Shown: positions 1 through 8,683, counted from the stretch's first letter. The stretch is DNA of 19,803 nt from Pseudomonadota bacterium (GCA_017613855.1 JAGACY010000228.1:1-19803), one strand, 5' to 3'. The notes: a model not told the origin generated them from the letters alone. Numbers and translations are program-made.

Positions 1-103
1 AGCAGTTAGCAGTTAGCAGTTAGCAGTTAGCAGTTAGCAGTTAGCAGTTAGCAGTTAGCAGTTAGCAGTTAGCAGTTAGCAGTTAGCAGTTAGCAGTTAG
101 CAG
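1..103. repeat. Heptanucleotide tandem array (AGCAGTT)n
   Basis: Fourteen perfect copies of AGCAGTT plus five further bases. The array starts at the first base of the window, so its true length is unknown. The same heptamer in reverse complement (TGCTAAC) forms the last 35 bases of the window. There is no spacer/repeat alternation, so it is a simple short-sequence repeat and not a CRISPR. Confidence 0.97.
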
Positions 104-107
104 GGAG

Positions 108-168
108 ATTCTCAAGTTTATTACTAAAGAATGAAAATTTTAGCTTCAGAGTGACACTTTGGTTTGCA
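108..168 (-). repeat. Dispersed core repeat, left copy
   Basis: This 61-nt segment, from ATTCTCAAGTTTATT through TTTTAGCTTCAGAG to TTTGCA, is nearly identical to the reverse complement of 19698-19760. By hand alignment I count three mismatches and two single-base gaps. Both copies sit immediately inside an AGCAGTT array. It is non-coding and its function is unknown; it is probably a unit of a dispersed intergenic repeat family. Confidence 0.9.
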
Positions 169-174
169 AATTCA

Positions 175-205
175 ATTCCGCATTCCGCATTCCGCATTCC
201 GCATT
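175..205. repeat. Heptanucleotide array (ATTCCGC)4
   Basis: Four perfect copies of ATTCCGC followed by ATTAATCA. A two-copy version with the same ATTAATCA exit lies at 18704-18720, upstream of the SIMPL gene. Confidence 0.93.
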
Positions 206-231
206 AATCAGCCTTCTCCTTTGGTTTTGCA
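206..231 (-). repeat. Partial module of the dispersed repeat
   Basis: The segment beginning AATCAG and ending GGTTTTGCA resembles the reverse complement of 19655-19682, which reads AATCAG...CCCCTTAGTTTTGCA. It lies between two heptamer arrays, the same arrangement as at the right end. The alignment is short and was made by eye. Confidence 0.6.
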
Positions 232-236
232 TCCCA

Positions 237-267
237 ATTATTCATTATTCATTATGCATTATGCATT
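237..267. repeat. Heptanucleotide array (ATTATTC)2(ATTATGC)2
   Basis: Two copies of ATTATTC then two of ATTATGC, ending two bases before the stop codon of the 81-aa gene. It shares the ATT-N-N-GC frame with the neighbouring ATTCCGC array, which suggests variants of one repeat class. If the operon transcript runs on, this array lies in its 3' untranslated region. Confidence 0.9.
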
Positions 268-268
268 A

Positions 269-514
269 CTAAAACGGTTCTTCTTTGGCGCTTTTGACGA
301 TTTCATCGAGGAAGGATGATTTCATGGAGCGGTTTCGTTCCTGAATTTCGCGGAAAGAAATGATGAGATCGACCGACGGAATATCGGCTTCGATCGTCAG
401 TTTTTCTTCATCGAGTTCGAACGAAACCGGTGCGGCTTTTTGCGCATCTTTATCCTGAGCAAAAGAGATGGCTGGGATGAGGCAAAACAAACTGATAAGT
501 AAAAAGCGTTTCAT
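269..514 (-). CDS. Small exported protein at the end of the TPR operon (81 aa)
   Basis: I do not recognise this protein with confidence. It starts at the ATG at 514, where GAGG lies six bases upstream; a TTG at 526 in the same frame would only add four residues before the signal peptide. The N-terminus (MKRFLLISLFCLIPAISFA, then QDKD) is a clear Sec signal peptide with probable cleavage after residue 19. The mature protein is about 62 residues and acidic, with a beta-prone stretch (VSFELDEEKLTIEADI) and a C-terminus ending in KEEPF. It begins 8 nt after the 450-aa lipoprotein gene, so it is the last gene of the operon. By position it could correspond to the small protein that follows AglT/GltE in Myxococcus gliding clusters (GltF-like); this is conjecture from order and size only. 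Confidence 0.75.
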   Translation of the reverse strand: MKRFLLISLFCLIPAISFAQDKDAQKAAPVSFELDEEKLTIEADIPSVDLIISFREIQERNRSMKSSFLDEIVKSAKEEPF

Positions 515-522
515 GATATACC

Positions 523-1875
523 TCAATCGACCGTGAAGGATTCGTTGGATTTGTTATCTTGCTGGGAATCGCCGGAATCATCATCTTTGGATGGCCCGAA
601 GAGTGCTTCGGCATCGAGCATGGCCTGTAACGTTTCGATGGCATCGTCAGTCGTTCGGATATAGCCTTTTGCCAGGGCGACATCATCTTTTTCGGTCCAG
701 TGGCTTTGTGCATTTTCGAACATGGTGCGAGCCAGTTTAAGGCGATCCATGTCTTTGATATCGGGCAGGTGAATGAGCTCGATATTGAGGTAGAGCGTAC
801 CCAGTGCGAAATCGACAAGCCCGTCGTTGGGGGCTAGTTCTTTGGCTTTGTTGAGGAGTTTGAGAGCCTCGGGACCTTTGTCGAGTGTTTTAAGGGTATT
901 GGCCAAATTAATGTAGGCGCCGACGGTACTTGGGTTGAGCTCAATGATGTGTCGGAAGAATTTTTCGGCCTTATCGTAGTTGCTGGCTTCGTAATAGATG
1001 ACGCCGCGCATCCAGAGGGCTTCGAGATGATCGGGGTTGAGTTCAAGCACGCGGTCTAGGGTCGATGCAATACCGGGAATGAGCGAAACATCTTCTTCGC
1101 TTAATGCATCGTGAATGCGGGCCCGCAAAAAGAGGGCTTCATAATCATCGGGATCGATTTCGAGGGATTCGCCCACGATGAATTCTGCAAGTCGATAGCG
1201 TTTGCGTTCAAATTCGACCTGAGCGAGATAATAACGAAGCTTGGGGTTGGCTTCGTCGCGCTTGAGCAGTGCATTGATGAGGGCAATGGTTTCATCGTAC
1301 TGCTTGTTGGCAATCATGACCTCAATTCTTGCATAGTTATGGCTAAAGACGTCGGGCTGCGAGGAGATGTACTGATTGGCCGTGTTAAGCGCAGAATTCA
1401 TATTCCCGTTTCGAATATCCATTCTTACGATTTGCAGCAGTGCCGGGGTAAATTTGGGTTCCGCACGAAGTGCATCCTCGTAGGCTTTGCGGGCGCTTGT
1501 GTAATTTTCCTGTCTTTCGTAAAGCACACCGAGGTCATAGTGTCCAAGAAATGCTTTGTTGTTGCTGCTTGTAACGGACTGCAGCGCAGAAATTGCAGAT
1601 GAGGTATTGCCATCATTGGCTGTTTTGAGCGCACTTTCGATCTGCGGTGCACCGGCATCGATATTTTCGAGATTATAAATGGTGCGGACGGCTTTCTTTT
1701 TCGGCAGGTTGTCGTCGATGGCGTAGCTCTTGGCGTCGGACGATGTATCCGAAGCAGAAGCATTTTGTACATCTGCCGCAGTTTTGGTCGATTTTTTGTC
1801 TTTGTCAGAGGCACATCCCGAAAAGGCGATTGCCAGTGAGATGGCACCTGCCCAGATGGAGCGTTTTGAAATCAT
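523..1875 (-). CDS. TPR lipoprotein, AglT/GltE-like (450 aa)
   Basis: A secreted lipoprotein built mainly of tetratricopeptide repeats. The N-terminus has a positively charged start, a hydrophobic stretch and a lipobox-like FSGC with Cys21; residue +2 is Ala, which would favour outer-membrane sorting under the E. coli rule. A Lys/Asp/Ser-rich linker follows to about residue 65. TPR units then run from about 105 to 400, with motifs such as LGVLYERQENYTSARKAYEDAL and RGVIYYEASNYDKAEKFF. The tail is Asp/Ser/Asn-rich. The ATG overlaps the upstream stop as ATGA, and GGAGGA lies 8 nt upstream inside the previous gene, so translation is probably coupled. Gene order after the 1226-aa TPR protein resembles agmU-aglT (gltD-gltE) in Myxococcus, where these are periplasmic/outer-membrane gliding components. 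The TPR lipoprotein call is firm; the gliding link is inferred. Confidence 0.9.
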   Translation of the reverse strand: MISKRSIWAGAISLAIAFSGCASDKDKKSTKTAADVQNASASDTSSDAKSYAIDDNLPKKKAVRTIYNLENIDAGAPQIESALKTANDGNTSSAISALQSVTSSNNKAFLGHYDLGVLYERQENYTSARKAYEDALRAEPKFTPALLQIVRMDIRNGNMNSALNTANQYISSQPDVFSHNYARIEVMIANKQYDETIALINALLKRDEANPKLRYYLAQVEFERKRYRLAEFIVGESLEIDPDDYEALFLRARIHDALSEEDVSLIPGIASTLDRVLELNPDHLEALWMRGVIYYEASNYDKAEKFFRHIIELNPSTVGAYINLANTLKTLDKGPEALKLLNKAKELAPNDGLVDFALGTLYLNIELIHLPDIKDMDRLKLARTMFENAQSHWTEKDDVALAKGYIRTTDDAIETLQAMLDAEALFGPSKDDDSGDSQQDNKSNESFTVD

Positions 1876-4800
1876 TTCTTACTTCCTCCAAAATCGGGTT
1901 CAGCTGCATTGCGAGCGGCTTCGGCAGCGGCCTTAGCTTCAGCTTCGGCTTCGGCTTTTTCGATTTCCTGCTGTTTAAAGACAGATGGATTAACGAGCGG
2001 ACCTGAACTATGTGTAAACTGCATGGGTGCAAGGCGTTCCTGGTTGCTGGCCGTTCGATCGAGCTGTTTGAGGCCATCGATACTCTTTTGCGTCCATTCC
2101 ATACTGATACCGGCCATTCGGGAGGCATCGATTGCCAGCTGGTACATCTTAATGGCTTCATCGCGGGTACCCGTGGCCATATCGCTCATCGAGGCCAGGA
2201 ATGCCAAGTGGTTGTCACTTCCTTGGCGAATATCAGTTGGTCTCGGCATTTCTTCGAGATCGTTGACGAGTTCATGCATCATACGAGCAATGGCATAACG
2301 TGCTGCAATACCCCAAATCGGGCTGTTGTACGTCATGACCTGCGAGAATTCGCCGTAAATGCGCTTCATTTCGGCCATGTGTTCTTTGAGCTGAGACATC
2401 ATGGCTTGCATTTTGCCCTTAAATTTCTTGTCTTTCCAGGTCTCGTAGTCGAGATCGCTCAGAGCGTATGCCGCCTTTGCTGCATTGTCACGTCCGATGG
2501 TTCCCGAAGATTTGGGAGCATTCTGATACATGGTGCGCGCCGTCTCGTAAGCAGTTCGGGCTTCTTTGATGCGGTTGGTCTTGCGGTAATGGTCACCTTC
2601 GACGACGTATGCCGCAATCACGTAAGCCCTCATCGACGGATCCGATGCGTATTTCTTCCTAAACTCGCTAAAGATGCGCTGAGCTTCGCTGAATTTGCCG
2701 AGTTCGGCATAGGAACGCCCGGCTTCATACAGGAACTGCGGTGCATTCGATTGACCGGGGAAATCTTTGTGGTAACGCTCGAGAAGTTCGGCTGCCCCTT
2801 TCTTGTCTTCGATGAGGATCTTGATCTTAGCGGCATTTCGAAGGGCGTTGACGCGGTATTTAAAGCCCTGGTACAGCGGTTTCTTATTGTTATACAGAGA
2901 GAGGAAGCTATCGACAGCCGTATCGAAATCGAAGAATTTTTCGGCATTGACGCCGATTCGATAGAGTGCGTTGACGGCCTCTTCGGTATCGCCATATTCA
3001 TTGAGGACGCGGCGATACAACTGCATGGCGCTGTCGTAGTGCTTCATCTGTTCGTATGCATAAGCCGCGTTGTAGAGTGCACGGTCATTATGCTCGAAAG
3101 TCGGGTTCTCGTTGATGATCTTGATAAATTCGTCTGCTGCTTCGAGATATTGTTTGTTATCAAACAAGTTGAATGCCTTTTTAAAGAGGGCATTGTATTT
3201 TTTATCTTTAAATCTCGAATTGACGATCGAATCAGAGTCTGCGCTGCCGAGCTGCATGTTGGCATATTGATCCGAGAGCTCGGCCACTTTGTCGAGATCG
3301 CCGCGCAAATCGTATTCGGCAATGATAATTTCGGCGGCGCTGGCTGCATGCTGAGAGGACGGATTCTTTTCGATGATATCGTTAAAGCGCTTTTCGGCCT
3401 CTTCGAAATTGCCATAATTGTAGTAAATCATGGCATTATCATAACGATATTGTGGGGCCAGTGCATCGGGATTGTCGGCATTGCCCGTTTTGGTTTCTAT
3501 ATCGCTGAAGGCTTCGCGTGCATCGATGAGCTTTTGAACATCCTCGGGCATTTGCTTGGGCTTGGTACCGCCCTTGCGTTCTTCGAGCTCGGCATCGATC
3601 TCGTCTTTGGTATAGGAGGTAATACTCTGAGAAAGCAGAATGCTCGTCGGTGCTTCTTCGAGCGTCATCTTTTTCGAGTTGACGCGCTCAATCAATTTGG
3701 GCAGCGGTAAGGCATAAAGATAGAGATCATTGCCTTCGGCCCGATTCATGACGATAATTTCGTAAGCATCGGCAACATATCGGGCAGCATCAGCCTGATA
3801 GCGCGTATTCTCGACATCCCGGATTGCCATAAAGGCATCGATCGATTTCTCGTACTGCTCCGAATAGAAATAGGCTTGCCCCAACAGATAGCGGTAGTTG
3901 TAGCTCTCTTCGTCATTGGGATAACGTTTGACGAACGTGGCAGTAATATCGGCCAGTTCTGCATTGACTTCGATGAGATTGCGGTTGGCCTGATCGAGTT
4001 TTCGTTGCCCCTGTGCTCTTTCCGAGACGGAGAGCTTGGGATCTTCGAGGTATTCCTGGGCGATGCGGACGTCATCCTCCGCTTTGGTAACTCTGTCATG
4101 ATAGGCCATGATGGAGTTTTTGAGCGCCTGCTGTGAAGCGAGCGTTGCTGCAGCAATAGCTTCGAGATTGCCTTCTCTTTCCTGACATTTGTACCATTCG
4201 GAATCGGCACCGATGCGGTCATCAATGCGGCCCTGTTCCTCGGTGGCTTTATCCATTTTGCCCGAGTAATTGAGGGCTGCCACATAGATGCGGATGACCT
4301 CCGGCAAGTCGGGCGCACAAGTTCCGCGGTTAATGTATTCTTCGTAAGCTTCGGCCGCATGCTCATAACGGGTCTGCTCCATGAGCGTATCGGCAAACTT
4401 GCGCAATACTTCAGATTCAAACGGAGCCCCGGAATTGAGGTACTTGTTGAATCGCTTCATACCGAAGTCGGGGTCGACAGCAACATTATCCGAAAGATCC
4501 CAGTCTTCTTCGGCCAGAGCGGCAGCCATGAAGTCGATGGCCTCACTTCGCAGGGCACTGCCGTTGGCCACATTATCCGCATAACCGACAAGATCAATGA
4601 AGTCTTTGATCATGCTGTCGTAATCTTCGGTGTAATATTCCGTCCATGCTTTACGATAGAGCGCACGATCGTATACGGAAGTTTCGGGCCCCAGTGAAAC
4701 CGCTTCGGTATAGTATTTGAGTGCCTCATTCCACATGATTTCGCCGCCAAGCCCCAAAATGGCATCCTGGGATTTGGAGAAATAGTATTCACCGATTCGG

Positions 4801-5552
4801 GTGAGTACTTCGGCACGGCGCGGGCTGTCGGGATAGGCATTCGAAAGCGTCAGGAAAGCATCGCGTGCTTCGTCTTGTCTGCCCATTTGGGACAGGCAAT
4901 ATCCCTTGAGATAAAGTACACCGTCCATTTGGGGATACTGCGGGAAATTCTTCTGCAGCCGGGCGATGTAGTCGAGGGCGATTGTAAAATCGGGGTATTC
5001 CATTGCCCCATCCGATGACAGATAGATATCATCGGCTTTTTCGTAATGGAGGCGTGCCAGACGGTAGAGAATATCGCCGGCATTGGGATGCGTTTCACCA
5101 TACCGTTTGAGGAAATTTTCCATGCGTTCGATAACATCTTCGCGCATGGCGGCTTCTTCTGTGCGCAAAAGGGCAATCTTCTCGGCGTAGGCATTGTCGA
5201 CACTCGAAAGACGATTTTGATAATCGGTCATCAGTGCGCGCCGAAGATCGAGACGATAGGTGTTGATTTCGGCTTTGTAGCGTTCTGCTGCCTTGCGATA
5301 GGCCTGATAAGCCTCGAGGGTTTTGGGATCAATCGTTCGGAGTGACCCGGTGCTGCCCTCGCCTTCACCTTCAACGGCCGAGGGCTCGGCTGATGCTGTT
5401 TCGGCTGCGGCCTCTTCGGCAGGCGCTGCTTCTTCGGCTTCTTCGGCAGGCACTTCATCCTGAGCATACGCTTCGAAGGATGGCCATAACATCGCAAATG
5501 CCAGGCATAACCGCGCAAAATGATATTTTTTATTGTTTATCTCATGAATCAC
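1872..5552 (-). CDS. Large periplasmic TPR protein, AgmU/GltD-like (1226 aa)
   Basis: An exported scaffold-type protein with many TPR-like helical hairpins. The start is a GTG at 5552 with GGGGA seven bases upstream; no in-frame ATG precedes the signal peptide, which ends in EAYA before QDEV near residue 30. Residues about 31-70 are an Ala/Glu-rich linker. A helical, probably coiled-coil segment follows (about 75-150), then TPR-like units through about residue 1150, including FLKRYGETHPNAGDILYRLA, the kind of chain-of-TPR motif seen in myxobacterial periplasmic TPR proteins. A second Lys/Glu/Ala-rich coiled-coil stretch closes the C-terminus. It lies 28 nt after the 740-aa gene and overlaps the 450-aa gene by 4 nt. 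AgmU/GltD is the nearest named analogue I can suggest from size and order. A general periplasmic scaffold is the alternative. Confidence 0.9.
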   Translation of the reverse strand: MIHEINNKKYHFARLCLAFAMLWPSFEAYAQDEVPAEEAEEAAPAEEAAAETASAEPSAVEGEGEGSTGSLRTIDPKTLEAYQAYRKAAERYKAEINTYRLDLRRALMTDYQNRLSSVDNAYAEKIALLRTEEAAMREDVIERMENFLKRYGETHPNAGDILYRLARLHYEKADDIYLSSDGAMEYPDFTIALDYIARLQKNFPQYPQMDGVLYLKGYCLSQMGRQDEARDAFLTLSNAYPDSPRRAEVLTRIGEYYFSKSQDAILGLGGEIMWNEALKYYTEAVSLGPETSVYDRALYRKAWTEYYTEDYDSMIKDFIDLVGYADNVANGSALRSEAIDFMAAALAEEDWDLSDNVAVDPDFGMKRFNKYLNSGAPFESEVLRKFADTLMEQTRYEHAAEAYEEYINRGTCAPDLPEVIRIYVAALNYSGKMDKATEEQGRIDDRIGADSEWYKCQEREGNLEAIAAATLASQQALKNSIMAYHDRVTKAEDDVRIAQEYLEDPKLSVSERAQGQRKLDQANRNLIEVNAELADITATFVKRYPNDEESYNYRYLLGQAYFYSEQYEKSIDAFMAIRDVENTRYQADAARYVADAYEIIVMNRAEGNDLYLYALPLPKLIERVNSKKMTLEEAPTSILLSQSITSYTKDEIDAELEERKGGTKPKQMPEDVQKLIDAREAFSDIETKTGNADNPDALAPQYRYDNAMIYYNYGNFEEAEKRFNDIIEKNPSSQHAASAAEIIIAEYDLRGDLDKVAELSDQYANMQLGSADSDSIVNSRFKDKKYNALFKKAFNLFDNKQYLEAADEFIKIINENPTFEHNDRALYNAAYAYEQMKHYDSAMQLYRRVLNEYGDTEEAVNALYRIGVNAEKFFDFDTAVDSFLSLYNNKKPLYQGFKYRVNALRNAAKIKILIEDKKGAAELLERYHKDFPGQSNAPQFLYEAGRSYAELGKFSEAQRIFSEFRKKYASDPSMRAYVIAAYVVEGDHYRKTNRIKEARTAYETARTMYQNAPKSSGTIGRDNAAKAAYALSDLDYETWKDKKFKGKMQAMMSQLKEHMAEMKRIYGEFSQVMTYNSPIWGIAARYAIARMMHELVNDLEEMPRPTDIRQGSDNHLAFLASMSDMATGTRDEAIKMYQLAIDASRMAGISMEWTQKSIDGLKQLDRTASNQERLAPMQFTHSSGPLVNPSVFKQQEIEKAEAEAEAKAAAEAARNAAEPDFGGSKK

Positions 5553-5580
5553 GATCCATTCCCCGCTTAAGAATTCTCAA

Positions 5581-7803
5581 TCAGTCCTGACCGGATTCTT
5601 TGAGAAACTGTCTAAAGTCCTGTTCGAGGACTTCGCGCTCTTTCTTGCGTTCTTCCATCGCAGCAGCGAGTGCTTTGCTTCGGGCATCCTTGCGAAGCCA
5701 TGCAATATCGACCATACCAAGGTCTGCATTGAGCACCATATCGCGGACTTGTTCATAGACATATTGCCAGTATTTGACGGAAATCTCACCGGCTGCCGAA
5801 CCCACATCCGATTTCATCGAAGCATAACGGGTCTTCTCTTCATTCACAAATTCGGCTTCGCGATTTAAGCGCGCTTTAAAATCTGCAACTCGTGCATTAA
5901 GGCTGTCATCAATATTCTTATTCAACCCGTTGATGCGGATAAAGATCGCACGGGAACGCTCAATGAGTGAGCGATACTCGCCGTCTGCTTTGCCCGAAGA
6001 AAGTGCCTGGGCCCATAAGGATTCGAGCTCATCATAAAGAACGTTGACATTCTTTTGTCCTTCCTGGAAGCCAAGTCCGCCGGCACCCAAACTGCTTCTG
6101 AGCTGCACGAGTTTGGATTCGATAGCATCCTGCTTTTTATTGAGGTCGCTCACCTGGTCATTGAGAAAGTCAATCTGGGACTCGATGCGTTCCTTTTCGT
6201 CATCCATCAGAGAGGCAGCACGGCCGCCGTCAATCCAGGATTTGAGAATTCTGATGCGGTTTTTGAGTCCCTGCGTTTCGAGTTTTAGTTTGTGCAAACG
6301 CGCTTCGCGCTCTTCACGCTCCGTGGTCTGATAGGAAACCAGGATTTCTCGTTCTGTCTGTGTTCTCGGAAGTTTGGTCACCTCATCAATGACACCTTCT
6401 ATCTCTTTGGTCGTCCCCTGGTATTTCTTCGTAAAATCGTAGGCAACGAGCAATGTATTGATGCGCAGATCTGAAGCCCGGTGCGTAAATTGCTGGAATT
6501 CCGGGAGATTTCTGACGTTGTCGCTCGATTGCAAAACAGCGTTGATTTCTTCGACGATCTTTTCAGATTCCGATGTGTTGTTGTCGCTCTCAGTCAGCGA
6601 TTGCAGCATCGTTTCGACGCGATCGACATCAGCTCCGACTTCGACCATCCCTTTGGCGCGTTCGGGGACAATCTGAATCTCGTTATAATGCTCATTTTCG
6701 ATCGATCTTCGGAGGTCATTCTTGCGCGCACTCAGGTTAGTTGCTTCGTGCTCCATCTGGCTCATGATGGGCTCAAATTCATCGACAATCGTCTGATATG
6801 AGGCCACCGCTTCGTCGTATTGCCCAAGTTCGCGTTTGATGTCTGCCAAAAGCCGGCGCGTCTCAAGCGCATGCCTGTCATCCGGGTAGGACAGCAGAAG
6901 AAGCTCAAATTTCTGTTGTGCAGCCTGATAATCCTCGAGGCGAATGTGCGTCCATCCCATTTCGTATAGCACTGCCGGGAAATACTCACTCGATTCGGAG
7001 ACTTTCTGATAAGCCTCGATAGCCTTGCTCCATTGTGTCTGTTCATAATAGATACGAGCCAGGGCCAGTTGAGCGAGTGTATGTACTTCCTTGCTTTTTT
7101 TATAGGTTCGTGTGCTTTCGGCGACCATCTCGAAATGGCGCATGGCCGTATCAAAATCGCCGATTTGGATGTTCAAAACCCCGAGTAAATAATTGCTTTT
7201 ATCCGTCCATTCGTCCTGGTTGGGGCCGACATTTTGCAGGCAGGTAAATGCCGTTTCGTAGTCATTCTGCAAAAACATCGCGCGCCCCATAATATACAGG
7301 TAAGCGGGCGTTTTTGAGAAATCCGTTGCATTGGCAAGCGCCATGTTGACTTCGGCCCAGTCACCCGTGTGCTGGACAACCTGCAAAAGGAGCATAACGC
7401 CTTCGGTTCGTTCCGAACCAACACCTGTCTGCAGCAGATCGAGGAGATGTTTTTGGCTTAAACGGTAATAGCCATCTTCGTAGAGCGATCGCGCCAACTG
7501 CAACTGGGCAGCCTGATAGCTCGGTTTTCCTCGCCATTCCTCATGCGCCACAATATCCATGAAAATGTATTCTGCGCGCTGATGATCGCCCGATGCCTGC
7601 AAAATAATGCCGTCCTGCAGCCGCTCTTCCAAATCCGGTACATGGATGGAACGGCTTCTGACCGCAAAATCATTTTCAACCTGATTGAGTTCCGACTCGA
7701 TGGACTGCAGACTGTTCTGAAAATTACTCGGAGAAGCCAATGCCTGCGTACCCAGGAGGCTGAATAAAGCGGCGATGCCAAAACAAATCTCTCGTCGTTT
7801 CAT
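5581..7803 (-). CDS. Exported TPR and coiled-coil protein (740 aa)
   Basis: A secreted protein with an N-terminal TPR half and a C-terminal coiled-coil half. I chose the ATG at 7803 because it is followed at once by a signal peptide (MKRREICFGIAALFSLLGTQ, cleavage near ALA-SPS). An in-frame ATG at 7839 would put twelve extra residues in front and overlap the upstream gene. TPR units run from about residue 45 to 330, for example LALARIYYEQTQWSKAIEAY and ADIKRELGQYDEAVASYQ. From about 335 to 690 the sequence is charged and heptad-like with few prolines, then closes with a Lys/Glu-rich helix. The start lies one base after the stop of the 292-aa gene. A role in the same envelope complex as the neighbouring TPR proteins is likely from the operon. 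GltC, a TPR protein of the gliding apparatus, is a possible but unproven analogue. Confidence 0.9.
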   Translation of the reverse strand: MKRREICFGIAALFSLLGTQALASPSNFQNSLQSIESELNQVENDFAVRSRSIHVPDLEERLQDGIILQASGDHQRAEYIFMDIVAHEEWRGKPSYQAAQLQLARSLYEDGYYRLSQKHLLDLLQTGVGSERTEGVMLLLQVVQHTGDWAEVNMALANATDFSKTPAYLYIMGRAMFLQNDYETAFTCLQNVGPNQDEWTDKSNYLLGVLNIQIGDFDTAMRHFEMVAESTRTYKKSKEVHTLAQLALARIYYEQTQWSKAIEAYQKVSESSEYFPAVLYEMGWTHIRLEDYQAAQQKFELLLLSYPDDRHALETRRLLADIKRELGQYDEAVASYQTIVDEFEPIMSQMEHEATNLSARKNDLRRSIENEHYNEIQIVPERAKGMVEVGADVDRVETMLQSLTESDNNTSESEKIVEEINAVLQSSDNVRNLPEFQQFTHRASDLRINTLLVAYDFTKKYQGTTKEIEGVIDEVTKLPRTQTEREILVSYQTTEREEREARLHKLKLETQGLKNRIRILKSWIDGGRAASLMDDEKERIESQIDFLNDQVSDLNKKQDAIESKLVQLRSSLGAGGLGFQEGQKNVNVLYDELESLWAQALSSGKADGEYRSLIERSRAIFIRINGLNKNIDDSLNARVADFKARLNREAEFVNEEKTRYASMKSDVGSAAGEISVKYWQYVYEQVRDMVLNADLGMVDIAWLRKDARSKALAAAMEERKKEREVLEQDFRQFLKESGQD

Positions 7804-7804
7804 A

Positions 7805-8683
7805 CTAATTACCCGTGGGTTGTTCAGAATCCGCTGCATTGCCTGAAATCAGGTCATATTGCTGGTATGAGAAGGTAACATGCGGGCGCTCTTCGTATGC
7901 CGTAAAGAAATTGCCCTGTTCGGAGGCTGTGACAATCAATTCGGCTGCTTTGCCTTCTTCGACGTTAAAATCGTATCCCGACTGGACGCGGAACGTATAA
8001 TCCTTCATGTAGCGGAAAACGCCCCAGGGTTTGCCTTTATACACGTACAAAACGGAAAGCTGATGCGCTCCCGGTGCCAGAATCCGGTCGTATAAAACTT
8101 CGTCGTTGAGCTTGTTCAACGCGCCCGACGTATCCTGTTTGGAGTAAACAGGGGTATGGTCGATGGCATAATACACCTGAACCAATTCATACTGTCCGCC
8201 CATGTCGTTCATGTGCCGGAGCTGCAGGCGCGATCCGCTTACCGAACGCTGCAGAACCTCTTCTCTCAGGAGAAGTAAACGGCTTTTGGTCGTGAACGTG
8301 TCTTCTTTCAGCGTATCGAGGTTGGTGCTGACTTCGCGAAGTTGTTTGTCGAGAAGAGCTTCGGTCAGAATCTCGGTATCCGGTTTGGCTTCTTCGACCG
8401 GCTTGGCATCAGCCGTTTTGGTCCCCTGAGCCTCATTGGCTGCATTGGCTTGATCGGGTTTCGCCGCATTCGCAGGCGCTGCTTCGGCTTGTGGCTGTGC
8501 CGCATCCTCAGGCGCTGCTTCGGCCTGTGGCTGTGCCGCATCCTCAGGCGCTGCTTCGGCCTGTGGCTGTGCCGCTTCGGCTGGTTGATTCTCGGTTTGC
8601 GGCTGATCCGCATCCTGTGCAAATGCATGGACGCCTACGAGCGCAAATGAACAAAAGACAAGTATTTTAGCGAATTTTAGCAT
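7805..8683 (-). CDS. Exported protein with Ala/Pro/Gln repeat linker and beta-rich C-terminal domain (292 aa)
   Basis: First gene of the minus-strand operon. A signal peptide (MLKFAKILVFCSFALVGVHA, cleavage near AFA-QD) is followed by a low-complexity linker (about residues 24-100) containing three 12-residue repeats of the type AAQPQAEAAPED. Next come a short helical segment (about 100-150) and a beta-rich domain (about 150-285) with YELVQVYYAIDHTPVYSK and GAHQLSVLYVYKGKPWGVFRY. The domain resembles carbohydrate- or protein-binding beta sandwiches in general character only; I do not recognise a family. GGAG sits five bases before the ATG. The Ala/Pro-rich linker could lead automatic pipelines to call it a dihydrolipoamide acetyltransferase, but no lipoyl or catalytic domain is visible. 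Its place at the head of the TPR operon suggests an accessory subunit of the same envelope assembly. Confidence 0.88.
   Translation of the reverse strand: MLKFAKILVFCSFALVGVHAFAQDADQPQTENQPAEAAQPQAEAAPEDAAQPQAEAAPEDAAQPQAEAAPANAAKPDQANAANEAQGTKTADAKPVEEAKPDTEILTEALLDKQLREVSTNLDTLKEDTFTTKSRLLLLREEVLQRSVSGSRLQLRHMNDMGGQYELVQVYYAIDHTPVYSKQDTSGALNKLNDEVLYDRILAPGAHQLSVLYVYKGKPWGVFRYMKDYTFRVQSGYDFNVEEGKAAELIVTASEQGNFFTAYEERPHVTFSYQQYDLISGNAADSEQPTGN
8463..8570 (-). repeat. Three in-frame 36-bp tandem repeats
   Basis: Copies at 8463-8498, 8499-8534 and 8535-8570. The second and third are identical at DNA level and the first differs at a few bases. Each encodes twelve linker residues of the 292-aa protein. 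Their identity implies recent duplication and probable length variation between strains. Confidence 0.95.

Noticed and set aside
1..103. Possible CRISPR array in the terminal repeats
   Set aside because: The period is 7 bp with no spacers; it is a simple tandem repeat.
2010..3710. Plus-strand open frame of 566 codons
   Set aside because: It lies wholly antisense to the 1226-aa TPR gene, has the Phe/Ile/Val/Cys-heavy composition of an antisense frame, and has no ribosome site or recognisable domain.
7804..7839. Upstream ATG start for the 740-aa TPR protein
   Set aside because: It would place twelve residues before a clear signal peptide and overlap the upstream gene; the ATG at 7803 is better placed.
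7805..8683. Annotation as dihydrolipoamide acetyltransferase
   Set aside because: Only the Ala/Pro-rich linker resembles such enzymes; there is a signal peptide and no lipoyl domain or catalytic His-Asp motif.
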